Shown here: positions 1 through 9,791 of the stretch, one piece after another
How the letters are laid out: each line of letters opens with the position of its first letter
Position numbering within the stretch: the first letter of the stretch is position 1
Assembly: GCA_963422465.1 (NCBI GenBank)
Contig: OY730173.1
Location: 682,001 to 746,000, forward strand
DNA length: 64,000 nucleotides
Origin: Lichina pygmaea
Taxonomy: Eukaryota > Ascomycota > Lichinomycetes > Lichinales > Lichinaceae
Direction of reading: 5' to 3'
The notes under the pieces: generated by a model
What the model saw: the letters and a program-made list of their open reading frames with translations, nothing else
Database searches by the model: none
Told to the model about the DNA's origin: nothing
Made by a program: the position numbers and the translations under genes

Positions 1-2466
1 ACGAGGTACGGGCATTACGAGTATACCGTTATGCCATTCGGCCTTACGAATGCACCGGCGACGTTCCAATCGCTCATTAACGCCATCCTCCGACAATACC
101 TGGATATATTTGTTACCGCTTATATCGACGATGTCTTGGTTTACACCAATGGAACCCTGGAGGAGCACAAACAGCATGTCAAGAAGATCCTACATGCGCT
201 CCAAGAAGCAGGAATGAGGTTACGCCTTGATAAGAGCGTCTTCCACGTGAAAGAAGTGGAATATTTGGGATCGATCCTGACGACGGAAGGAATCCGTATG
301 GACGATACAAAGATCACGGCAGTACGAGACTGGCCAACACCCAAAAACCTCAAAGAAGTCCAATCCTTCCTGGGATTTGCGAACTTCTACCGACGATTCA
401 TCAAGGAGTACTCGAGGATAGCAGCACCCTTGACTGAACTAACAAAGAAGGAAGAAACCTTCACATGGGGGAACAGCCAAGAGAGAGCGTTCCAGGAGCT
501 GAAAGAGAAGTTCACCTCCGCACCCATACTGGCATCATTTGATCCCGGATGGCGGATCATCATGGAGACAGATGCCTCGGACCAAGCACTTGGATCTTGC
601 TTGTGTCAACCAGACGCCGAAAACCGCCTACACCCTGTCGCATACCGATCAAGAAAGTTCTCTGGCCCAGAACTCAGGTATGATGTTCATGACAAGGAGT
701 TGTTAGCGATTGTCGACGCATTCCAGGAGTGGAGACCTTACCTGGAAGGAGCAAAGTACACAGTGGACGTGTACTCAGACCACAAGAATTTGGCTTACTT
801 CACGACGACGAAGAAGCTAAACAGACGACAAGTCCGATGGGCGGAGCTTTTAGCTTCATACGACTTCCAGATCTTCTATCGAAAAGGATCAGAAAACGCA
901 CGAGCGGACGCGCTCAGCAGACGGCCTGATATGACGACAGACGACACGACAGAAGAGCGCCCAATCCTAGTGACAAAAGGACAAACTCTGGTCTATGCTC
1001 AACCTCAGTTAGCGAAAACTGAAGAAATGGGTGCACTCCTGACCCTAGGCCACAACGTTGCGGCCACGAACAAGGAAGAAGTGCCAGAGAGCGCACAAGA
1101 GGACGTGATTCGACAACATCACGATGGACCTCTACACAGACATCCTGGGCGAGACAAGACCCTGGAAAAGATCCGGAGACGTTACCACTTCAACGGAATG
1201 AAGCGGAAAGTGACGGAATTTATTCGCAACTGCGAAGAGTGTGCGAAAAACAAACCGTCACGCCACAAACCCTATGGAGAGAGTCAACAAATAGACCTCC
1301 CAGAAGCGGCTTGGGATACTATCACAATGGATTTTGTGGTGAAGCTGCCGAGGTCAGAGGACCCGGTAACAAAGGTGAAATATGACAGTATCTTGGTGGT
1401 TGTTGACAAACTCACCAAATACGCTCACCTGATCCTGTGGCGAGAGACAGGAACAGCGAGCGAACTCGCCAATGTCCTGCTCAAAGAATTGGTTAGCCAG
1501 TGAGGGCTACCCACGAAGATTATCTCGGATCGAGACAAACTCTTCACCTCGAAATTCTGGAACACGTGGACAAGACAGCTAGGGATAGACACAAGGATGT
1601 CTACTGCCTACCATCCACAAACAGACGGACAAACTGAGAGAACAAACCAGACGATGGAACAGTACCTACGCCACTACGTCAACCACCGACAGGACGATTG
1701 GGTAGAACTGCTACCAATGGCTCAGTTTGCGTACAACGATCAGCAACACAGCGTGACGGGCACGACACCGTTCTTTGCGAACTACGGCAGAAACCCCCGC
1801 TGGGAAGCGATGGCGGCTGGAAGTGGCACTTCAACGAACGTCGAAAAACTCACTGCTATGCATGAGGAAATGAAGACTGCAATTGAATCCGCACAAAAGA
1901 CAACAAGCCACCGCCTAAACAGCAAAAGGTTGAAGGGACCAACCCTGGAGAGGGGGGATAAGGTCTATTTGTCAACAAAAAACCTGCGCTCGAAGCGACC
2001 GAGCAAAAAGCTGGATCATGTACGAATCGGACTGTTTGAGATTGAGAAGCGCACTGGAGAAGTCAACTACCGACTGAGACTGCCAAAAAAGGCACGGATA
2101 CACCGAGTATTCCATGTCTCGCTGCTCGAGCCAGCACCCAGCGACGCAGCAATCAAAACAGAATGGCACTTTGAGGACGACGAAGAAGAGTACGATGTCG
2201 AAAGGATCCTAGACAGTCGGAGAAGCGGACGGAAAATCGAGTACCTGGTGAAGTGGTTAGGATTTGACGAAGAGGAGAATTCGTGGGAACCAACCGAGAA
2301 CTTCAGCTCTGCGATGAACCAGAAACTGGTGGATTACCACCGAGCAAATCCGCAGCGACCAGGTCCGACGGAGACAACAGCTCGAGAGAAGCCAAAGCCT
2401 CCGAAGAGAAGACGTCCTCAAAGGACAGTGGAGCAGCAGCTTGACGGGCCTCCCGTTCGCGGATAA
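1..2466 (+). pseudogene. Gypsy-1 pol (RT-RNase H-integrase-chromodomain), one in-frame stop
   Basis: The frame is open from base 1 to the TAA at 2464-2466, apart from one TGA at 1501-1503. RT shows the catalytic YIDD box at nt 121-132. RNase H follows with the acidic METDASD segment near nt 563-585. The integrase has an HHCC zinc region (HH..H..C-x2-C, nt 1110-1250) and a DDE core: D in TMDF, D in SDRDK, E in GQTERTN. A C-terminal chromodomain (VERILDSR, YLVKWLGF, SWEP; nt 2190-2310) marks it as a chromovirus, whose chromodomain is thought to steer integration to heterochromatin. The TGA falls between two conserved integrase segments and sits where related elements have a basic residue, so it is most simply CGA to TGA. 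The last 164 nt overlap the antisense ORF. Confidence 0.93.
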
Positions 2467-2875
2467 TGCGGAGGGCCTCTTGTTCCTGAGCATCGAGGGA
2501 CTCTTGATCCTCGATGGCTGACAGCTCACGACGGATGGCATCGGCCTCCTTCTGTGAGAGACGACCCAGCTGCCGGCGGAGGCGGATCTGCCGGGGAAGC
2601 AGTTTTGACAGTTGGTCATCGGTCTCCCGCAGCTGAGCCTCGAGCTGCTCACGCTCAAGCTCCATCTTCTTCCATTCCGATTCTGAGAGATGAAGGTCGC
2701 AGCAACGACCCTTCTCGATGCACCGACGACAAAAAGACGATGCAGAACTCACGACACACTTGGCGTGGTCGCGACGACAAGCACCGCATGCGATTTTTGA
2801 CTCCTTGCCCATTTTGCCAACACGACAAGAGAGAAAACCGCGACGACGAGTTCGAGTTGTCTGGCTTTGGTTCAT
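2303..2875 (-). CDS. Antisense ORF in gypsy-1: Zn2Cys6-like cluster plus coiled coil
   Basis: This is an uninterrupted 190-codon ORF on the strand opposite to pol, running from an ATG at 2875 to a TGA at 2303. After a basic N-terminus (residues 1-25) comes C-x2-C-x6-C-x8-C-x2-C-x5-CC (about residues 32-59), close to the fungal Zn2Cys6 binuclear cluster spacing. Residues about 65-145 are rich in E, Q, R, L and K with heptad-like leucines and read as a long coiled coil. The C-terminus is acidic/serine-rich. A Zn cluster followed by a coiled coil is the architecture of Gal4-type DNA-binding proteins, but here there is no large regulatory domain. It fills the space between the pol stop and the 3' LTR and overlaps the last pol codons. 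Similar short Cys-rich/coiled-coil proteins are, from memory, common in repeat-rich fungal genomes. Function unknown; expression would need an antisense promoter in or near the 3' LTR. Confidence 0.6.
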   Translation of the reverse strand: MNQSQTTRTRRRGFLSCRVGKMGKESKIACGACRRDHAKCVVSSASSFCRRCIEKGRCCDLHLSESEWKKMELEREQLEAQLRETDDQLSKLLPRQIRLRRQLGRLSQKEADAIRRELSAIEDQESLDAQEQEALRIIREREARQAAAPLSFEDVFSSEALASLELLSPSDLVAADLLGGNPPVSGSSQS

Positions 2876-2919
2876 GGCAAAAGAGGAGCAGGAACAAAAA
2901 GGATCTGGGGACAGAACCC

Positions 2920-2936
2920 TTGGAGGGAGGGGATAG
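2920..2936 (+). promoter_or_regulatory. Gypsy-1 polypurine tract
   Basis: A G/A-rich run (GGAGGGAGGGGATAG) lies directly before the LTR's first TG. This is the expected position of the primer for plus-strand DNA synthesis. Confidence 0.75.
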
Positions 2937-3012
2937 TGTTAAGGCCTAGGCCGGAACAGCCCAGGTAAGCGAGGGAGAGGTGTGAGTCATGCGGAACAAC
3001 ATCCGACCGATC

Positions 3013-3222
3013 CGGTGGACGAGCAAGAGCTAAGCGAGGAGCTCGTCCGGTGGACGAGCAGGAGCTAAGCGAGGAGCTCGTCCGGTGGACGAGCAGGAGC
3101 TAAGCGAGGAGCTCGTCCGGTGGACGAGCAGGAGCTAAGCGAGGAGCTCGTCCGGTGGACGAGCAGGAGCTAAGCGAGGAGCTCGTCCGGTGGACGAGCA
3201 GGAGCTAAGCGAGGAGCTCGTC
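3013..3222. repeat. Six exact-length 35 bp tandem repeats in the gypsy-1 LTR
   Basis: Units start at 3013, 3048, 3083, 3118, 3153 and 3188 and are nearly identical (only the first has CAAGAG for CAGGAG). Each unit carries GGACGAGC and, 16 nt later, its reverse complement GCTCGTCC, so every repeat can form an 8 bp stem. The array sits in U3, upstream of the TATA box. Confidence 0.95.
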
Positions 3223-3272
3223 CACGCAAAAGGATGATACCCCTCGAGGAGACCCCCCCCTTGGGGCATCTG

Positions 3273-3278
3273 TATAAA
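3273..3278 (+). promoter_or_regulatory. TATA box of the gypsy-1 LTR
   Basis: TATAAA lies about 50 bp downstream of the tandem array. It is conserved in the solo LTR near 30442. It likely sets the start of the element transcript (U3/R border). Confidence 0.6.
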
Positions 3279-3444
3279 GACCCCCAAAGAGCCCGGAGGG
3301 ATTAGCTCTCCAGGCTGAACACACATTACGAGCGACAATAGCAAGAGAGTTACCCCACTTGCTATTCATCTATTGAGTCCCTGCCCTCCTCGGTCGAAGA
3401 CAGGACCACCCACATTCTGTGTGAACGTGGACTGGCCTTTAACA

Positions 3445-4202
3445 TTAGAGTGGCTGAGATCCATGGTAGGACTTGGTGGCTGTGGTGTGAAGACTGGCTT
3501 GATGAACCCTGGACACAGAACTGAAGCTCCTGACTGTGGAACTGAGGCTTGGGTGGGAGGTGCTTGACGTGGACAGTGAGAGTTAGCAGAAGTGGCACGT
3601 AACTGGTTGTCCTGCAGCTGGCATTCCTCAACAAGTTTCTGATAGCTGATGTTCTTGAGGTTGATGTTGACAAGCTACTTGGCAAGCTCTTCAGAGACAG
3701 TGCATCAAAGATGGCACTTCAAGGCCTTGTTGTTGAAGCCTGTGCGTGGAGCATACTGATTGAACTCTGTGAAGAATTCAGCAAAAGAACAGTTAGCCTG
3801 ATGTAAGGCAATAAGCTTTCTCTGAGCTAGGAACTCTGGGTCTGGGTCAGAGAAGGCATTCCGGAGATCTTGGATGATGTTGTGCCAGTTAATGTACTGG
3901 CCAGCTGTGATCTTAGCTGAGATGTAGGACTGCGCAGTGCCAGTCGTGCGTGAAAAGACGTACGCAATCAGTGATGTTTCTGTGGGGTACTGGTCAGTGT
4001 TGAGTGTTATCTTGAGTGACAGTGACGTGATAAAGCTCTTAAGCTTCTCATGCGTGATTTCTGTGTTTCTGCCATCACCACTGAAGATCTCTGGGTCAGC
4101 AGTGTGTTCAGACTTGGACTTGGGACTGGTGTTGGTAGCTTGAATTCACATGAACTCTGCAAACATGTTGTGAAGGAACTCATTATTTCCAGTAATTAGC
4201 AT
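3445..4202 (-). pseudogene. Gypsy-2a gag fragment
   Basis: The minus strand encodes the capsid region seen in copies 2b and 2d (segments such as YISAKITAGQYI and DPDPEFLAQRK). An ATG at 4202 opens a short frame ending at a TGA shared with 2b and 2d. Further stops follow. The zinc knuckle and everything downstream were separated by gypsy-1. A non-functional remnant. Confidence 0.8.
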
Positions 4203-4284
4203 AGCTTGGTCTGGTTGTTGAGATATGACAAGGATGTGAACATGGCTTGGTGAAGTGTGTTATGGTTGGGTAGGTCTTTTGTAG

Positions 4285-4709
4285 TGTGACAAGGCAATGG
4301 CAGAGCAGAACTCAAGTCTAACTGATTCAGTAACCTTGACCTGACTTGGCTTGAGACTTGAGACTTAGATTGATGTACAAGATGAAAGACAAGGAAGAAA
4401 AAAAGAAAAGAAGAAGAGAAGAAGCTGGGGGAGTAGGAGAAGTTCTTATAGGCAGGGGATACAGCAGAGCAAACAGGCAACAGTGCAGATGGAACTTCTT
4501 GGCACAGTGCGTGACTTGTGCCAGAAGTGCAACAAGGCAATAGCAGAGCAAACAGGTAACAGTGCAGATGGAACTTCCCAGCACAGTGTGTGACTTGTGC
4601 CAGAAGTGCAACAAGGCAATGGCAGAGCAAACAGGCAACAGTGCAGATGGAACTTCCCAGCAAGGTGTGTGACTTGTGCCAGATATGCAACTGGGCCAGA
4701 ACTGTGACA
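4285..4709 (-). repeat. Gypsy-2a 5' LTR (425 bp)
   Basis: Read on the minus strand it begins TGTCACAG and ends CTTGTCACA. It is the longest gypsy-2 LTR here because a unit of about 80 bp in U3 occurs three times. The TATAAGAACTTC promoter segment is present near 4440-4455. Long ORFs seen across it on both strands are by-products of these repeats. Confidence 0.92.
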
Positions 4710-5763
4710 CCCTGCCTGCCTAGGTTCTGCTGCAGTCTTGCCACTAGGTGACTGTACTGTCATAGACTTTCAGTCAATTGTTCTGTTACTGTTCAGTGAC
4801 AGCAGGCTCTGGAGTGCTCCTCTAGAGACCAGGCAGTCAGATGTGCGCAGGTGGGTGTGTAGTGTGTTCCCTGAGACAAAAACTTTCTTGCAAATTCAGT
4901 ATGACAGGGGTGGGGCTGAGATGATATTGGCAGCTACCTTGAATTGGTTGGTGTCTTCAGATAAGACCTCCAAGCTGGTGTCACTCTCTCTTATAAGGAA
5001 CACCACTTTCTGACCTTCTGCAAAGTCTTTGTCAAATCCAGCAGAGTAAGCTTGTAGTTTGAACAGTGCTTTCTCCCTATCCTCTTGGTTGGCCCAGCTG
5101 AGCCTAGATGAGTTCTTTTTCTCACACCTGTCCCTCTCACCACACTCATAGCAATGATATAGTTGGTAGGGCAGCTTCTTATCTCTCCTGGATTAGTTGT
5201 GATCCCAGCTTCTGGAGTCTTATTCCTTCTTCTGATTCTCACAATCATACTTTCAGGTTTCAGTGCCACCATAACAGTGGTTATTGTGGCTCTCATAGCA
5301 CTGTTCCTTGCAGTCAGTATAGTGACAGCTGTCCCAGTTCCCATGGCAGTGGTCTCCCCAGGACCAAGCTTCTCTTCTGTCAGACTGATGGATGTTCTCC
5401 TAGCCTCTCCAACAACTATCCTTGGCCTTCTGGTATCAGTCAAACTAATTGTCTTTGATGTTGTCAATCCAGTCTATAAGTGTCTCTGGAAATATCTTAT
5501 CCTTGACTGTAGGCAAGAATATTCTCAATTTGATGTCTATATGCTGGTACACTATTCTTGCTTGTTTGCTGGCTGATGTGTCTGGTTCTATCACTAGGAC
5601 CAGGTCTGCTACATGTTGGACAAAGTCTATAGAATTCTTGTTGTGACAGATGTTGTTCACAGTGTATTGGAGACACTCCAAGACTTCTGTGGTCTTGTTT
5701 GGAGAAAGTCTGAAACACTTCTGCAGAGTGTTGCACTATAAGTCAAGTTCTCTCAGGTCACTC
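4710..5763 (-). other. Remnant of an unclassified gag-bearing retroelement
   Basis: About 1.05 kb not matching the gypsy-1/2/3 or LINE copies in this window. The minus strand shows a capsid-like stretch (IDFVQHVADLVL, ARIVYQHIDIKLR; about 5680-5445). Further on, in another frame, come Cys pairs (CYECGERDRC) followed by an open stretch to a TGA near 4907. This order resembles a retroelement gag. No RT or terminal repeats are visible. It is bounded on the left by the gypsy-2a LTR and on the right by the LINE A tail, both of which probably inserted into it. Confidence 0.4.
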
Positions 5764-8390
5764 CTTATTTTTATTTTTATTTTATTCTCACTCTGATTTG
5801 GCTGGTGAGCTATGCAGAACTTCTAGATACATGCTTTTTTTTCCCAGAAAACTTTTGAAGAAATAAAAACTGAGACTTGGGTAAGACTAGAGAATTATCT
5901 GGGAGAATATGCAGTGTCTGGAGAAAATACAATCACAGAGATGATAGGTTTTCTGGTAAGAGTTGGTGTGCTAAGTTAAACTGGTCTAGTCTTTTCAAAG
6001 ACATAAACCAGAGAAGAAATTCTTTAAGTACTTTAGGCTTTTGAAGTAAAGTAGAGAAATTGTAGAAAAGAAAAGTAGCTTACTGTCTTTGAGTAAGAAA
6101 CTTGTTACAAGAGAAAGTGATCTATGGAGTAGTCTCTTCTCCAAAACCACAGGAACATAGAGAGGATTGGAAGTCTGGAACATTTGCTCTGAAAAGAAAG
6201 CTGGCTAGTCCTATCCTTGCTGATAGAATCTGCAAGTAAAGACTAGCTTCAGCTTTTCTCAAGTCTTTGAAAACTTTGAGATTTTTCCTTTGGGGTAGTC
6301 TGCAAAATAGCTTCCAGACTGGAGAACACTTCTGTCTGTTTGTCTGCCATCTGGCTTCCCACTCTTTCTGAAACACTTCTTGAAATTGTTTCTTAGAGTA
6401 ATCTTGGTTAGTGGTTAGTTCTTCTAGCCATCTTGCTTTCCAGTTAGGTGTGACAGTAGACAGAGACTTTGGAGGTGTTCTCAGAGTAGAAACAAAAACA
6501 GTGATCTGGGAAAAGAGCTTATAGAGAAGTGAGGAGAGAGGATTAGAAGAAGTATTAGAAAAATAGAAAGATTGTAGGAAAGTTGCTGTTCTGAATTGGA
6601 AATAAAGATCAAGAGGTGGTAGGAATAGTTCTCCTTCAATAAGAAATGTAGGAGTAGCTTTGAAGACACCTCCTATAGTTTTTAGACACTTAGTCTGGAA
6701 AAGATTTAGAGAAGAAATATTAGAAGGTTTTTTGTGGGGATTGAACCAGACTCCTACTGCATAGCTGAGAAGTGATCTCAGTATTGCAGTGTAGACAAGT
6801 CTAGCAGAGAGAACAGGTAGACCCTATGTAGAAAAAGTAGTTCTGGAAAGTGCTGAGAAAAACTTGGAAGCTTTCTGTAACATGATTTTCTGGTGTTTTT
6901 TCCAGAGAAGCTTGGAATCATAGTGTAGTCCCAGAATACACACTTCTTCCTTAGGCTGTAGTACCACTTCTCCAAGTCTTAGACTGAGCTGAAGATTATC
7001 TGTTCTTCTTCTAGAAAAATGGAGAAGTTCATACTTTTCAGGTGCAAACTTCATTCCATGTTTTCTTGCCCAGTCTAAACACTTGGAGTGAGTAGACTTT
7101 AGCTTCAGGAGATTGCTTTGAAGAGAAAGGGAAAATGCCAGAAGGTTTGTGTCATCTGCAAAGCCCAGAGCTGATACACCTTTCTCTGGTGTATGAACAA
7201 TATTATGAAGATCTGAAATATAGAAAAGAAATAAAATAGGAGAGAGAGGTGAACCTTGAGGGACTCCACAGTGTACTGGAAAAAAAGAAGACTCTGAATC
7301 ATCAAAAACAAGAGAGGTTTTTCTTTGGGTAGTGAAAGAAAAGATCCAGTTAACAAACCAGCTGGGGATTCCTTTTCTCTCCAGGATTTTCTTGAGAATT
7401 TCTGGCAGAACTCTATCATAAGCTCCTGAGATATCCAGAGAAAGAAGACTGGCTACCATTCCTTCCTTCCAGACTTTTTCAACTTGGGAAGTGAGTAGAA
7501 ATAGTGCAGACTCAGTTGATCTTCCTTTTCTGAAGCCTATCTGGATTTCTGGTAGCAGGTTTTCTTTCTCAGCCAGTTCACTTAGCTTTGTGGCTGCCAG
7601 CTTCCCAATTGTGTTGAGAAGTGCTATTGGCCTCCAAGCTTTGGCATAGCAATAGGATCCTTTGCTAGACTTTCTCAAGTATATTGTTCTGGCTGCTTTG
7701 TATCTGTCAGGGAAATATTCTAGCTTCCAGCAGGCTTTCAGAACTTTGGCTATCTTTTCATTGAAAGAGTCTCCTAATACCTTTAGAAATCCATTGAGTA
7801 GAGTGTCTTTCCCAGGAGCTGTGAAAGGTTTTTTCTTTTTCAGAATATTGTGAATATCTTCTTTGGAGATTTCCTGAGATAGCTGGTGTTGTTGGTGGTT
7901 GGCTGGCTGGTCCTGGGATTCTGGTACTGGCTGGAGAGGTAGAGGGAAGAACTGGATTTTGAATACTTCTACCTTTTCTGTGAAAGTTCTGGCAGTTTCT
8001 CTATCTTGCTTTGTGAGCTCTGGAACAATTGGAAGTTCTGGTGGTTTGCCAGCTTTTTCTTTACCCCACTTGGCTATTTTCCAGTGCTTTTGTGTTTCAG
8101 CCAGGTTCTGGAGTTGTTCTCTGAATATCTTTCTTTTAGCATTCTTGATCAGGTGTTTCTTTTCCTTTATTACCTTTTCAAGTTTGTAGACTGGTTCTTG
8201 GTTTTGGGAGACTTTTCTTCTTAGTTTTCTTTCCTCTTTAATTTTCTCTTTATTCTCTTGGTTCCACCAGGGAACAGTGTACTTTGAGTCTCTCAGAGGT
8301 CTTGTTGTCTTGTCAGCCAGTTCTTGAAGAGCTTTGTCCAGGTTCTTCAGATAGTTGTCCACTTCCTCTCTGTTAAGTAGTGGTGGAATA

Positions 8391-8692
8391 TGTGACGAGG
8401 CAATAGCAGAGCAGAACTCGAGCCTAACTGATTCGGTAACCTTGACCCGACTTGGCTTGAGACTTGAGACTTGGATTGATGTACAAGACCAAAGACAAGG
8501 AAGGAAGAAAAAAAGAAAAGAAGAGAAGAAGCTGGGGGAGCAGGAGAAGTTCTTATAGGCAGGGGATCAGGCAACAGCAGAGCAAACAGGCAACAGTGCA
8601 GATGGAACTTCCCGGCAAGGTGTGTGCAGATGGAACTTCCCGGCAAGGTGCGTGACTTGTGCCAGATATGCAACTGGGCCAGAACCGTGACA
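8391..8692 (-). repeat. Solo gypsy-2 LTR (302 bp) in LINE A
   Basis: On the minus strand it starts TGTCACGG and ends GTCACA. It is flanked by a perfect 5 bp TSD, GAATA, at 8386-8390 and 8693-8697. Removing it rejoins the LINE A ORF2 frame. A solo LTR of this kind forms by recombination between the two LTRs of a full element. It has its own small internal duplication in U3. Confidence 0.95.
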
Positions 8693-9389
8693 GAATAGGG
8701 GGAAGATTCTTAGCTTCTTTCTTGACTTGGTCCAGATCTAGTGTTCTCCAGTTTCTTTGGTGGGTTCTGGCTTTCTTTGGTGTTTCCAGACTTAGGATTG
8801 TCTGAACTGGTCTGTGGTCTGAACCTGTGTGGAAGTCTAGATTAATCTGGGAAGAAATAAAGAAATTAAGAAGTGATATAGAAGTAAAAGATAAGTCAAT
8901 AGCAGAGGAGGGAGGCTCTGCCAGTGCTCTTGCTCTTGTTGGTGTGAAAGGTGCTATTGCCAGCTCTAGTCCTTGATCATCTGTGAGTTCTTTGAACTTA
9001 GTAGCTAGTTCAGAGTAGAGTTGGGAGGATTTTGACCAGGATAGGTGGTGGAGGTTTGAGTCAGTCAGAAGAATATGTTCTCCTTCTTTCTCCAGTGCCT
9101 GGGCCAGTACATCCAGTAGAGCTTCTGCTGATACTCTGTAGTTTTCCTGGTTTGTAGGTGTGAAGTACAGGTTATGTACCCAGAACACTTTTGCTTGCAC
9201 TCTTATCTCCAGTGATGTTAAATCCTTGCTCCAGAACACAGGGGTTATAGCTGACCTCTGTATTCTTCTGTTGATTAGAACCAGAGTTCTCCCTGACACT
9301 TGGTCTTGAAGAGGGTAGAAGGCTGAGAAGACTGTTGAGGTACTTGTTTCCTGGTATAGATTTCTCTATGGTTCTTGAAGTGCAATCAG

Positions 9390-9663
9390 TGTCACGGTTC
9401 TGGCCCAGTTGCATATCTGGCACAAGTCATGCACCTTGCCAGGAAGTTCTATCTGCACTGTTGCCTGTTTGCTCTGCTGTTGCCTGATCCCCTGCCTATA
9501 AGAACTTCTCCTGCTCCCCCAGCTTCTTCTCTTCTTTTCTATTTTTCTTCCTTCCTTGTCTTTCATCTTGTACATCAATCAAAGTCTCAAGTCTCAAGCC
9601 AAGTCAGGTCAAGGTTACTGAATCAGTTAGGCTCAAGTTCTGCTCTGCCATTGCCTTGTCACA
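9390..9663 (+). repeat. Solo gypsy-2 LTR (274 bp) near the LINE A 5' end
   Basis: It begins TGTCACGG and ends TTGTCACA. It is flanked by ATCAG at 9385-9389 and 9664-9668, a perfect 5 bp TSD. It has one U3 unit and the TATAAGAACTTC segment. It separates the first ORF2 codons of LINE A from its 5' stub. Confidence 0.95.
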
Positions 9664-9679
9664 ATCAGATCCACTTCCT

Positions 9680-9711
9680 GGCCACAGTCGTACTATGCCA
9701 GAACATAAGTC
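9680..9711 (-). other. Short 3' stub of the WEIRD-like module fused to LINE A
   Basis: Read on the minus strand, these about 32 bases end in TACGACTGTGGCC and match, with one or two mismatches, the 3' end of the 1.1 kb module at 13759-14877. Here the module end is joined to the start of LINE ORF2. At 14877/14878 it is joined to the LINE 3' region instead. The two fusions share the same module end but use different LINE points, which points to template switching. Confidence 0.7.
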
Positions 9712-9791
9712 GAACAACTGGAAGAAGCCTCCAAAAGAGCCTCACCAATCCCAGCCAAAAAGAACTGCTGGAAGACACCTAAAATCACATA

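Larger units (their letters stand above)
1..3444 (+). mobile_element. Gypsy-1: 3' part of a Ty3/gypsy chromovirus
   Basis: This LTR retrotransposon enters from the left window edge inside its reverse transcriptase. In order it holds RT, RNase H, integrase, chromodomain, a minus-strand ORF, a polypurine tract and a 508 bp 3' LTR. Its codon use is richer in G+C and CpG than that of the neighbouring gypsy-2 and gypsy-3, so it looks younger or less mutated. It is inserted into the gag region of a minus-strand gypsy-2 copy that starts at 3445. A 357 bp solo LTR of the same family lies at 30279-30635. The 5' LTR and gag are outside the window. Confidence 0.93.
2937..3444 (+). repeat. Gypsy-1 3' LTR (508 bp)
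   Basis: It begins TGTTAAGG and ends CCTTTAACA, giving the usual TG..CA ends and a near-perfect short terminal inverted repeat. It contains six 35 bp tandem units (3013-3222), a C-run followed by GGGG, and a TATAAA box at 3273. The solo copy at 30279-30635 aligns to both ends but has a single 35 bp unit. Confidence 0.93.
3445..4709 (-). mobile_element. Gypsy-2a: 5' LTR and gag of a gypsy-2 copy
   Basis: On the minus strand this reads 5' LTR (4709-4285), leader, then gag (4202-3445). It is cut at 3444/3445 by the insertion of gypsy-1. The rest of the copy would lie left of the window. Its sequence matches the plus-strand copies 2b (11310) and 2d (48010). Confidence 0.9.
5933..9679 (-). pseudogene. 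LINE A ORF2 (endonuclease-RT), interrupted
   Basis: The order on the minus strand is AP-type endonuclease (LTDSNLHHLSW, then GSDHRPVQ; about 9300-8790), linker, RT (PIALLNTIGK, SLDISGAYDR, CGVPQGSPLSP and catalytic GFADDTN; about 7700-7140), then a C-terminal C-x-C-x7-H region. Removing the 302 bp LTR and one TSD copy restores one frame from 9299 to 8362 and on to the stop at 5933. In-frame TAG codons at 9366-9368 and near 6820 stand where sister copies have Trp (TGG to TAG). More stops follow near 6122 and 6080. No RNase H domain was seen. Confidence 0.85.
5764..9711 (-). mobile_element. LINE A: Tad-like non-LTR retrotransposon, 5' truncated
   Basis: The minus-strand element ends at 5764 in an A-rich tail of AAAAT-type repeats (on the plus strand a run of TTTTA). 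It covers ORF2 almost completely but lacks ORF1. At its 5' end, ORF2 sequence starting near the conserved GAAGTGGA segment is joined to about 32 bp that belong to a different module (see 9680-9711). It has been hit by two solo gypsy-2 LTRs and is bordered by LINE B, which probably inserted into its 5' end. Confidence 0.88.

Noticed and set aside
4196-4763. Overlapping ORFs of 105-182 codons on the minus strand, with repeated Cys/Leu-rich peptides
   Set aside because: They are produced by reading through the tandem U3 repeats of the gypsy-2 LTR. The same peptides appear wherever this LTR occurs.
4991-5467. 158-codon minus-strand ORF rich in Thr/Arg
   Set aside because: The neighbouring frame holds the Cys motif and reads more like protein; this one looks like a shadow.
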